A stretch of DNA of 64,000 nt from Brachionus manjavacas (taxonomy: Eukaryota; Rotifera; Eurotatoria; Ploima; Brachionidae), in the NCBI GenBank assembly GCA_019054805.1, contig JAHQIY010000004.1, forward strand, positions 4,712,001 through 4,776,000. Direction: 5' to 3'. The translations under genes and the position numbers were made by a program. How positions within the stretch are numbered: position 1 is the stretch's first letter; each line of letters starts with the position of its first letter. The notes under the pieces were generated by a model. It was not told the origin of the DNA. It ran no database searches and saw only the letters and a program-made list of their open reading frames with translations. Below, piece by piece: positions 36,401 through 46,655 of this stretch.

Positions 36401-37039
36401 TTCGTAAATTTAATTAAACTTTATAAAATAGTCTTAGTAAAAATTTAAATAAAAAAGTCCATTATTAATTTGAATAAACAAGATGGATTAGAACTTTTTT
36501 GTTTTAAATATTTCATTGATTTGATTAAAAAGACTGAATAAAAAAATTGAAATTGTTTCATTAATTTAGTTAAGTAACCGGATGGTATTGTGGTTGTAAA
36601 TTAGGAATTAAATTTTCCTACAATGAATAAATCATTTTTTGATAGTTGGTTTAATTAAGTGTTCAATTTAGATCTTTTTAGTTTGTATATCGACTTTGTG
36701 ATCCATTAGAAAGATAACCACTTAATATATGTTTTTTTTTGTTTTAATAAAATAAATTTTTAAGCTAATTTAGCTCGAGAGAATCACAAATGCAGGTGAG
36801 ATACCTAGAGCACTTTTTGTATGCTTGCTCATTTGTTTGTGGCTAATTGAAATATTTATAGGAAGAAATTTATTAATGCAAATATGCTCTAAGTTGGTTC
36901 ATTAGTTTCCAAATTCTCCGAGTATTAATAATTATACGATTATTAAAATTGTTTGAGAGCTAACAAACTAAAAGTAAATAAATAAATTTTGTTGTTTAAA
37001 TCAATAAAAAATCAGGTTCTGCGCTGAAGAATCAAAAAT
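30499..37039. other. Long AT-rich stretch, no gene recognised
   Basis: About 6.5 kb of A/T-rich sequence. Open frames such as 36176-36448 are made of Phe, Ile, Lys, Asn and Leu codons expected from base composition. No paired long inverted repeats or domain-like peptides found. Confidence 0.45.
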
Positions 37040-37330
37040 CATGTTTAAATAGAGCACCATTTGCTCTTATCTGATCAGAGTCAGTGATGTTGATTTTTGG
37101 CAGATTAATAAAGATAAAATCGCTGGCAATTATTGATCCCTCTATTCAAATAGAGCACTTGTAAACCAAGTGATAAGGATTTAGATTGATGAAAAATGCG
37201 CGATGAATGATTGATGGGTGAACAGGGCTCTAATGTTTGCTTATTAATCTTAGAGGAATCAACACATTTGAGTGTATCCGATTAAATATTTGGACATTAA
37301 GTGCCAATGGTGCTAGTTTGCGGTCAATTA
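37040..37330 (+). promoter_or_regulatory. Possible cis-regulatory block upstream of 37580 gene
   Basis: A GC-richer island 250-540 bp upstream of the ATG at 37580. It has a direct repeat AAATAGAGCAC at about 37048 and 37148, a palindrome CTGATCAG, GATA-type sites (CTTATCTG, GTGATAAGG) and TGATTGATGG, which matches the Hox-Pbx half-site layout. Such clustering stands out from the flanking DNA, but no single element is proven. Confidence 0.25.
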
Positions 37331-37579
37331 TTTTTTACCCATATGAAAATTCGTTTTTGTTTTTTCAATGAATTTCAGCTTTTCAATCAATGGGGCTTTA
37401 AAAATTATTCGATTACTTTTTTTTTTTAGAAAAATCATAACAAAAATTGATCGAAAATTAATGGATTAGTTTTTTTTTAAACAAACAATATCGAGTTATA
37501 AATAATAGGCAAAAAATTTAGACGAACGAATCTTATTTAATGCTTAGATAAGCTTTTGGGGCCTAAACTTTAATTCATT

Positions 37580-40500
37580 ATGAAGACTCAAAGTATTTTC
37601 ACTAGTCAAGTAAATGCAAATAAAAAGTTAGACGAGCTAAACAATCTTTTAATGTCACACATTGACTCGAATGGAACAAAGTGTACTCAAAACCTGGCCA
37701 ATCTAAGAGATGTCCTAAACGCTGCTCATAAGATAGACAACTCGAGAATAAATCCTCACGAGAGTCTCAATCTTTTGATAGATTTTCTTAAATCCGAGCA
37801 AAAAGATAGCAATAATAATCAAATATTGGGACAGCATCAGACAGACACCATAATCAGCAGGATTGAGAATGATCTTCAAGAATCTTTGAAAATCTTAAGG
37901 CAGTATAATGAAAAAATTGAGCAAGATCGATGTGACTTGGAAATGGAGTCTGGCAGAAAGTCACATGGCATAAAGTATGAGAGGATGCGCGAGGAGCATG
38001 CGAATGACGAAGATGAGCCACGTGGATACAGTTTTGATAGAAATGACGTGGTTAGAAAAAATTTTTTTGCCAAAAGTGAAAATTTGGGAGAGAAATTGAA
38101 GAGACTTAGTCAAATTAGCAAAAAAAATTCTATCTCCGAAGCTACTAAAAGAGATGACGAGGCTCCGTCACGTGAATTGTCTCGCAAGTCGAGCTCTCCG
38201 AGCGCAAGACAAATAAATACCCAGAGAAGAAATAGTTTCGATCATGCGGCACTGTTGGAGAGCTCTAAGCCAAAGACCATGAGCAAATCGAGCACGTCTC
38301 AGTTCGACAAGATAAACAGCATCGGCACTGACTTGCCACTACTCAGCTCCAGTGTGAGACATTCCGAGTCCGGATTTTGGAAATATGACGAATTAAATGA
38401 GCTCAAACAAAAGTTTATTTCTCTATTAAGCGATTCGAATAAACAAGAAACTAAAAATTTCAAACAAGTAATTTTTAAAAATTTGTTTTCTATAATTAAA
38501 TACAAAATTTTTCTTATGTTAAATAATATATTTAAAATTTAGCATTTAAAAAACCCGTTTTTTTTTTAAAAGTCATTAAAAATTCGATTTAGAAAAATAT
38601 AGGTTGAATATGAAATAGACAAATTTATTTTCGAACATATTTAAAATAATTTTTGTTCTGTTATCAATTTTTTTGATCTTATTTGCCGAATTTTGAAGTG
38701 TCTAATAAAAGTTCAATTTTAGAATTTCTCTCAAGTTCTGAGAAAACTCAAACTGATTTTAATAATGGGGTTAAATTTGATCAACTTTTCGTCTTAATAA
38801 GCTTGTTTCCGTAATTTTATTTTTAATTTATTACTCAAATTTTTTTATGTGTATTTGAAGAAAAAAAATATTTATATTTAAATGCTAGCTAACAAATTGA
38901 GAAAAATAATATACTAGAAAAATATTTAAATTTGTTCAAGGGTTGCCAAGTTTTCCTGGGTTTGCTTAAAATTTTCAGATTATTTATTTAAACTCGCACT
39001 GCGTTATATAATTAAAGCTTTAACTAACTCTTTAATCATTAAGTTTCAAAAAGTTTGTAATTTTTTACTTTATTCAATTCACATTTAAGTATTTAATTTG
39101 CTTTATGAAAAAAAGTGACAGTTTAAGTAACTCTTGTTCAAATTTTTTTCGAGAATCTTTGGAGAGAATTTGTGTAAACGTTTTCGGACTTGGTCAAGAA
39201 GTTTTGTTTTTTAGCTTATAAAATCTACCAAATACCTTTTGAAAAAAATCACTATCTGATCAAAGGTTTGTTGATAGCCAAAAGCTTCCAATTCATCATG
39301 ATCATATCGGTTAGAAATTTACGTATGTGCTTTTGAAGGGCTAACATAGAAAGCTCCGATCGAATAGAATTTATTTTTAGCAAAATATTTTTCCAATATT
39401 ATTTTCATCACTTGAAAAATAGATAACTGGTTTCTAAATTAGTCTATTTTTTTGATAGCTTCTAGTAAAAGAATAAATTTCGAAAAATCGAAAAATTAAA
39501 TAGTTTTATCATATTCATGAATTAGTATTCATTAGGGAATAAGAAAAATAAGGTATAGTAATAGAAGAACTTTATATGAAGCCTTTTATTTTTAAAATTT
39601 AGAGAAATTAGCCGAATTTTCACCATAAATCCTAAACAAAGTTTCTGAGGCAGCTATTTTTTTTAATAAAGTCGGATCAAAAATTTGATTAATAATTTTT
39701 TTCTAAATATTGCCAAAAAAGCGAACATTAACAAAAAAAACTAAAGTAAATTTCAATTTTCTCTATTGAAATTATTTTGTTTTAGTTTGAGGAGAATCCC
39801 GAAGGTTGTATCAAATTTTCATCAATGTCGTTTGCATCCAACCAAAACCAAGCCATTTCGAGTGTGGAACAGCTAAAAATTGAATCGTTTTACCGAAGTT
39901 TTGGAACAAGCTTATTCATTTCTCAATCATGTGCCAGTTTGTACACTATTCAAAACAGCAAAATATGGCCCAACACCAAAAATCAAACTAACAGAATTTC
40001 AATAGCTACCACTCATTCTATCAACCTACACTACCAAAACAACTCAAATGAGGAAATAAGTCACGACATTCTGAAAGATTTGATGAATGACAGACACCAA
40101 AATTACGTGCCAGTGTACCATCGGGGGGTTCCGTTGTGGTTGTTTAATTCGGGTAAAAATCCCCATCGACCTGTGCGACAGCTGAAGTTTACACTGGCCG
40201 AAAAAGGCACTGGCTTCATCCTTTGGCAAGACAGAATCGATGCCAATTCTGAATTTAATCTTTATCTGACAAAAAAAAACGATTCCTCTGTCTACAATGT
40301 GTCATCCTATTTTGACAATTTGAGTCTGATAAATGAGATCAAAAGAGAACAAATTGAATCAATGCTGGTGGCGTTCAAAGCTTCGGATAAAAAAACCACT
40401 GTTTTCATGAGGTTTGACTTAAACCCAGAGACCATAAAATTTTACGAATTCTACAAACGACTGATAAAAAATGTTGTCATAGACTCAAAATTGAGAACCA

Positions 40501-41132
40501 AATCTCTTCCAGTTGGATACAATAACTCGAACTCACTCAACAGGGTAAAACGAAGCCAACAAGCCAAGAATAATGTCAACTTCTATAACTATGACTACAA
40601 TCTGCTTGAAAGCGCCTCGAGTACAATTAGGAACAAACCCAAAAGACAATCATGTCAGATTGTATCAGAACCAAAAGAAAAAGTCAGACCAAAGCGAATA
40701 AGCAAAAATGACATATCAAATCCCTGCAATTATAAGCATGTTATCAGTCTCAAGGCTTCGGATAAAAATTCATACTACACTTTGTCAAAACTATTGCCTA
40801 ATTCGTCATGCAGGAGCAGTTGCTCATCAAAATTTGGCGAGAGTAAATTAGAAAGTGGGAAGAGCTATTCGGTTTCGTCATCAGCAACATCATCCGCACT
40901 GTCGTCACCAATTGCTCCGTCAACTAACTGCATGTCAAACGAGTATTTGATTCAGGAGAGCTCTAGATCTTCGCTCAATCCGGACGTGCTGAATGATCGG
41001 TCAAGTTCAAGTCTTTCAAATTCTTCATTGTCTACAATTCTACCTCCTTTTATTGGCGTATCGAATGGAACTAAATTTTTCGAATTGAATTCTTATAACT
41101 ACAAGATTTCAAGACAACGTACCGTTAAATAG
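37580..41132 (+). CDS. 744-aa protein with PH-like domain candidate, unknown
   Basis: Exons 37580-38467 and 39786-41132 join in phase 0 (ending NFKQ, resuming FEENPEGCIKFSSMS) across a 1.3 kb intron. ATG 37580 follows an in-frame stop. Residues 1-140 are helical with leucine spacing and may form a coiled coil; 140-290 are Ser/Arg/Lys-rich and probably disordered. About residues 385-520 form a compact domain: YVPVYHRGVPLWLFNSG, PVRQLKFTLAEKGTGFILWQ, then VAFKASDKKTTVFMRFD and IKFYEFYKRL. Alternating strands ending in one helix recall a PH/EVH1-type fold, but this is inference and I cannot name the family. The last 200 residues are Ser-rich. AATAAA follows about 110 bp after the stop. A conserved animal adaptor or signalling protein is plausible. 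Confidence 0.78.
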
Positions 41133-41825
41133 AAATTTTGGTTGTAAATTTTTTAAAAAGTTTTATTAAAATAATTATAATTGTTAAAATTTGTTTATAT
41201 GAATGTTTAAGTTTGTTTTTTTTTTATTTTTAATTTAAATTTTAAAAATAAAGTATTAATTTATAACAAAAAGAGATTTTAAATTAGTCATCCAACTTTC
41301 AAAACATCTTAAAACATAGTTGGGGAAGTAAAGAATTAATGCTTAATGGCAAGTGCTTTTTGATCGGCTTAAAAAAAGACAGAGGACAGAGTCTAAAAAT
41401 CTAATATTAAAGAAAAATTTTATGAAAAAATTTCTAATAAGAGATTTTATTCATTTTTGGGTAATGTTTGATATTTTTATGCTTTTTAAAACTTGTATCT
41501 ATTCGTTCCAAAACATATAATTTTAATAAAAAATTGATTTTATTAACGAAGAAAAAAAATACATAAGAATATGGTTTGAAATTTCTATTAATAAGTAAAC
41601 TTTAAATCTATTAATTTGCTAAGAGTTGAATTTAAAGAAATTTTATTGAGATAAATACATTATTAGAGTAGAAATATTTTTTGATTTAAAAATACTTTTA
41701 AGCCCAAAATTTAAAAACTTAAAAATCATAAAATTCTAAAATTTAAATACCCTACCTACCAAGACATATCCTGGCTAGAAAAAGTTCGATTTAGTTACAA
41801 AAACAATTTCTAGCTTTAAAACATA
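41133..41825. other. 3' flank of the 744-aa gene, AT-rich
   Basis: Holds the 3' UTR and AT-rich DNA up to the MULE terminal repeat. Nothing further recognised. Confidence 0.5.
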
Positions 41826-42707
41826 CAAATTTTAAAATGACTTAGTTTTTTGGTAGCAGCTAACTATATTTTATAGTATAATTCATAGTAGATAAAAAAA
41901 TTGTATACAATTATTTTTCTTAGTAGCTAAATAAATTGATTAGCAGATTTTTCAGTAAATGTTGTCAGTTAAAAGATAACATTTAATTACAAGAAAATAT
42001 TTTATATTAAACAAAAATCGTGAGAATTGGCTGACTGATAGCAACAAAGGTTGGTTTGAAGGTTTCACTAAAGGTTACCCAAATACCAATGCATTGGAAT
42101 CAAAAAATAATGTAATTAAATAAGAGGGTACATTTAGGGTAAAGCTTTCATTAAGAGATTTTATTAAATGAATTGTTCCATTAATCGAGAATTGGTCTAA
42201 AGATAGGGATTCAGATTTTAAAATAAAAAATGCAAACATACTAAAGTTTCCTATTTTTTGGGTTTGAACGATATTCCAGATCTAGATTTGAATATTGAAG
42301 GAAATACAAACGCGGGGAAAAAAAAAGCTATGAATGGACTTGCAAGAAATTCAAATCATTGAATGAATTGAATTTTTGAATATAATGACATTCAATAATA
42401 TTGAAGAAGCTGCTGAAAATTCAATACCGGTCCCTCTAAGTAATACGGATCAAGTAGATTCAAGCATTTCAATTCAACCAGTAGCTCAAAAACGCGAAAG
42501 AGGACGTCCACCAAAGTCATCAAATAGTGACGCCAAAAAAGTTCAATCAAATCCAACTACAAGAAAAAGATCTAATAATTAAATTTATTATGAAATTATA
42601 ACAAAAATATGTCAATACTTTTTTTTTATATCTTTGAATTTGATTTTTTTTTCATTTGATTTAATTAGCTGCTACCAAAAAATATATTCATTTTAAAATT
42701 GTAATTT
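41826..42707 (+). mobile_element. Mutator-like element (MULE), deleted and inactive
   Basis: Outer boundaries are inverted repeats: TTTTTTGGTAGCAGCTAA at 41846-41863 and its exact reverse complement at 42665-42682. Similarity extends outward through ATTTTAAAATGA on both sides, for a terminal repeat of about 38 bp. The inside encodes part of a MULE transposase on the plus strand (about 42020-42230): WFEGFTKGYPNTNALESKN, then VIK, stop, EGTFRVKLSLRDFIK. This is the conserved P-x-T-N-x-x-x-E-S-x-N block just after the catalytic core. Internal stops show inactivity. I could not fix a 9-bp target duplication. Confidence 0.7.
42385..42582 (+). pseudogene. AT-hook tail of the MULE transposase
   Basis: An open frame of 65 aa from ATG 42385 ending NNstop at 42580-42582. 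It contains KRERGRPPKS, an AT-hook (core GRP with flanking basics) that binds the minor groove of AT-rich DNA. MULE transposases often end with a K-R-G-R-P motif, and the frame lies inside the element after the transposase core, so I treat it as the transposase C-terminus rather than an independent gene. An acidic and Ser-rich stretch precedes the hook. Confidence 0.5.
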
Positions 42708-43814
42708 TTATTATCAATATGGATAAATAATTTTCCAGATTTCATTTCGAAAAACAAAAAGCTCAAAATTAAACTAAACGAAGATTGTTCATAATGGAAA
42801 TACTTGCCTTTCAATCATTCAAAACACGGCCAGTCATTATTGAAAACATAGCTGCTCGGATTAATTTGATACTCAATTTTAGAAAATGATAAAACCGATG
42901 AGCATTCTAATTTTGTTTTTAAAATGTTTTTCAATACAATTTATTATTGTTAGGATCGAAAGAATTTAGTGATCTTTTTGTACTAGAATTATAAAGTTAA
43001 TAGATTTAATCTTGTTAAAAGGATTAAAATTCGTAGAAAAAAATAAGCTCATTCTATGTCCAAAATTATTATTCATAAATTAATTTAAAAGAATATTCAT
43101 TTTTAAATTTTAAAAAATTTTTATAGCTGGATAATGAATCCAACCGATCCTAAAAAGTGTTGAAACTATCTTAAGTTTCTTGAAAATTTTAGTAAGTGTG
43201 TAACTTTTTTTACGTAATAAATAGATAAGTCGTTTTTGCCGAAATTTTTTAATTCTTAATAAAGATCAAATTTTTTAAACTGTTTATTTTCTATTAAGAG
43301 GTTAATTATTTAAGTAAAGAATGAACTGTCTTTTGGGTTTGATATGACCTATGGGCAAATGTATTTTGTGATATATTATTTTTTTCACCAATATTACAGA
43401 ATTTTCATAACTTGTACCATTTAAAAAAAAAAAAATTATTTACCTTTACATTTATCATCATATCGTTTGTTTGGTTTTTTTTATCTTATGATATAAGCGG
43501 TAGGTTCCAGACACATTGCAGTCTGTTTTCTTTCAGTCACCATTTGTGTTTGATTCTTTACTTAAAAATAAATTTTAAATTTAAAATGAAATTTTTTGAT
43601 AAAAATTAATCTATTAGTCTTGAAGGTTTTTATTTTGCTATTTTTTTTGTTGCTATGAATTTAAAATAAAATTAAAAATAAAAAAATGAATAAATTTTTT
43701 TAAATCATTTTAATAATTAACAATTGCGTTTTGATAATGTGGCAAATAGGTAAAATCAAATGTTAATCAGATAGACGTCTCAGTTGTTAATGCCACATTT
43801 GGATCGCTACACGG
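42708..43814. other. AT-rich intergenic stretch
   Basis: No gene recognised; only A/T-driven frames such as 43412-43609. The right edge is the candidate 3' exon pair on the minus strand. Confidence 0.45.
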
Positions 43815-43989
43815 CTACAAACTTGGCATAATGCGCATGGATCTCAGCTAAACAGCATTTACAAGAAAGTAAACAAACCCTTACTTGTGGAAGCTTTTCG
43901 TTCATTGCATTCAAAATGACTTGTTTATGTATTGGGTATGGAAAGCTAAAAGATTGGACATTACGAGTTAAAAGGCAAGATGAAACCAT
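43815..43989 (-). CDS. Candidate short exon pair, gene unknown
   Basis: Minus-strand exons 43989-43885 and 43847-43815, separated by a 37-bp GT-AG intron with consensus GTAAG and TGTTTAG. The joined frame reads VQSFSFPYPIHKQVILNAMN, EKLPQLRSMRIMPSL, then stop. Without splicing the frame continues with a cysteine-rich reading, RVCLLSCKCCLAEIHAHY, so both versions are open. The LPQLRSMRI part resembles a leucine-rich-repeat strand, as in F-box/LRR proteins, but this is too short to prove. Upstream exons, if any, were not found; it may be a gene fragment. Confidence 0.3.
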
Positions 43990-44542
43990 GTTCAAAAGTC
44001 ATATAGTCAAAGTCAAGTCATTTGGATTAAAATTTAAGAAATTTAAATTCAAGATTTTTACCTAAAAGACAAACCTAAAACCTAAAAGACAAAGGGGAGT
44101 GGGTTCTAGAAATGAATATAAGTAACTGAAGATATTACAGAAAAAAACATGTCAAGCCACGAGAAGAGAAACTATGGCGCTTTTAATTATGCTATTTACA
44201 TCATATTATTCAGGAAATAAATAATTAAATTGCAAATAAATCACTATTTTATTAAAAAAAATCTTTTTATTAAATATAAATTTATAATTAATGTAATTAA
44301 TAATAGTTAATAATAACCAAAGTCAATTTTCAAAATATAGAAAACTAGATATATAAATATTAAAATAGATCTAATCACCAAAAATTCAATAAGTAAAATT
44401 TAAATGTCATATTGTCACAAAAAAATCACAAATAAGTCAAAAATTTCGCCGTTTTCTTTTCAAATAATGCTAAATCAATATATGAAGAAAACAGATATTT
44501 ATAAATTTTTATATACAATTAAAAAATATTTTAAATTAAAAT
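43990..44542. other. 3' flank between minus-strand genes
   Basis: About 550 bp containing the 3' UTR of the ankyrin/SOCS gene (reverse-strand AATAAA strings near 44265-44280). Nothing else recognised. Confidence 0.45.
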
Positions 44543-46130
44543 TCATCTCAAAAATATTGACTCGAACTTGTTCAAATTTAATAAAATATAATCTTGTAGA
44601 GTAGTGGGCAAAAATTTCTCCAATTTTAGCACACTTCCAAGAATCGATTTACTTTTATTAATTTTATTTAAATGATCTCGCAGAACTTTTCTTGACAATT
44701 CTTTTAAAGTCAGCGGGTTTTTTAGTCTATACTCGATTAAATCAATCACTTTAGAATACTTTTCGACTACTTTTTGAGGATAATTTCTGCGCTTGACCCA
44801 TTCTTCATTATTAAAAGAAACACCTGCTTCCAAAAGCAAAGCTACTATGCTCGCTGGTGCATTACTATTTATCAATGCATTGAATAATGTGTTACCTAAT
44901 CTATCGATATTCTCCAAATCGCATCCATTTTTAAGCATTTCAATGCACATGTCATAATTAGAGTTAAGTATATAGGTAAAAAGGGGCATCTTGCCAGTCA
45001 CTTCGCGTATGTCCATTGAAGCGCCTTTGTCCAAAAGAAGTCTCCCGACCGGAATATTGCGGCACATGTGCAAAGGCGTTTCTCCTAATTTATTAACAAT
45101 ATTCACATCAATTCTTTCGTATGAAACTAGATTTTCGATTATTTTTATTTTAGAAACTGGGACCAGTTGATTATTGGGTTCAAGATTGATTTTATGTGGG
45201 TTTCGTTCTCTTGAAAGATTATTCAAATTGCTCAAAATAACTGCATGGTGAAGAAGCGATCCAACTCTGTCATCAATTGAGTTCACGTCAAAATTCATGT
45301 TTTTTTCATTTATAAATTCCAAAAGTAGTCTTAAATTTTAAATTGATTAAATAGAAATTTTTATTAAATTTTTTTAATTTAAAAAAGTTCATTCAAACCT
45401 AAATATTTCATAATTTGATGCTTTTATCGCTTGTAATAAGTATTCTCTTAGTCTAGATAGGAGCAAAAATCGCTGAGTGAATAGATAAACAATATGAGAA
45501 TTTCCGTTCTGAATTGCTTTATCCAGCGCTGTCTGATTTCTTAAATCCATTAAATTTTCATTCACATCATAATTAAGCAGTAACTTGACTATTTCGACAA
45601 GATTTAAACTACATGCCCAGTGTAAGGCAGACATACTGAACGAGTCGGTTTTGTTAACTTTGGCGCCATTTTTTAATAAAACATCACACAAAGAAGCATT
45701 ACCTTGAAAAAAAGAAAAAAAGGTGTTTTTGGTCAAAGGCGACTAAAGTTTTACCATGTCTAGTGGCTGTAATTAGAGATGTTTCGAAGCTATTAAAATG
45801 CTGATCCAAAGGCCATTGATAGTTCAAATAGCTAAGTTTGTTGACATCGGCTCCACTTTCCACTAGTTTTTCCAATATTGCTTGATCATCTTATTAACAA
45901 GATTAATAGGTGATGCATTGTCAAAAATACCTTCAGAGAAAAAATTTTCTGAAGATATTTTAATAAAAAAAAATGAAAAAGTTACTATTTAAGACAGCCA
46001 GTGTGACAAAAGTGATTTGATTATCAAAAAATTCGTTTCTATCTAAATTAAATGATTCCAGTATGCGGCATACTTTGCCGAAATTATGGTATCGAATTGC
46101 CAAATAAAGATCGCTTGGAGTATATGCCAT
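44543..46130 (-). CDS. Ankyrin repeat and SOCS box protein (ASB-like)
   Basis: ASB proteins are substrate adaptors of Cullin-5/Elongin B-C ubiquitin ligases. Four exons, 46130-45986, 45889-45755, 45702-45399 and 45329-44543, join in phases 1, 1 and 2 across introns of 96, 52 and 69 bp to give 456 aa. Ankyrin repeats run from about residue 25 to 380, with clear helices and turns such as TLAVLNNDQAILEKLVESGA, SALHWACSLNLVEIVKLLL, ETPLHMCRNIPVGRLLLDKG and NTLFNALINSNAPASIVALL. The C-terminus is a SOCS box: PLTLKELSRKVLRDHL (Elongin C-binding pattern L-x-x-L-x-R-x-x-x-R) and then FLPTTLQDYILL (Cul5-box position). The acceptor before DQAILEK was chosen because a stop lies just upstream. Transcribed divergently from ACSS3, 525 bp away. 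Confidence 0.88.
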
Positions 46131-46655
46131 TTGGGATCAATTTTTTTTTTCTTAAGAAACACAAAACACAAAATAAAATATAAAATTTTTTATTTTTTAA
46201 ATAAAATAATTTTTTTTATGATAATGCATGAATACAAAGATGACCTAAATTGTCTTGAATTAAATTTTTTTGCCAATTTTTAAAATGAAAGAATTGATTT
46301 TTTTTCTGAAAATTTTTATTTAAGATCTAATCAAAGCTATTTGAGTAAAATTAATGCGCAAATTCGAGTGAATGTTGATTTTGTGAGTTGGATTTTCGTA
46401 AAAAATAAAATATTAATTCACATTTTTAATTCGTGTTCATTTCAAATTATGCAAAATAATTTGAATTAATATTAAGCTATTTATGACTTCATTCTATTTT
46501 ACCATTTTTTTCATGGATCAAAAAATCATAAATAGCTACACCCTTCCCAATTTATCTAATTTTAAGCAATTATTTTTTTACACTACCTAGAATTTAAAAA
46601 AATAATTTCTAAAAAAAGTAAAATTGTTCCTAATAAACATTAAAAGAAAAAAATT
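46131..46655. promoter_or_regulatory. Bidirectional promoter region, ASB-like and ACSS3
   Basis: The start codons of two divergently transcribed genes face each other across 525 bp. The region is AT-rich without a CpG island or clear TATA pair. The mutual spacing makes shared control possible, but no specific site could be identified. Confidence 0.4.

Noticed and set aside
36176..36448. 90-codon open frame in the 30.5-37 kb desert
   Set aside because: Residues are almost all Phe, Ile, Leu, Lys and Asn as expected from AT-rich DNA; no motif or splice context.
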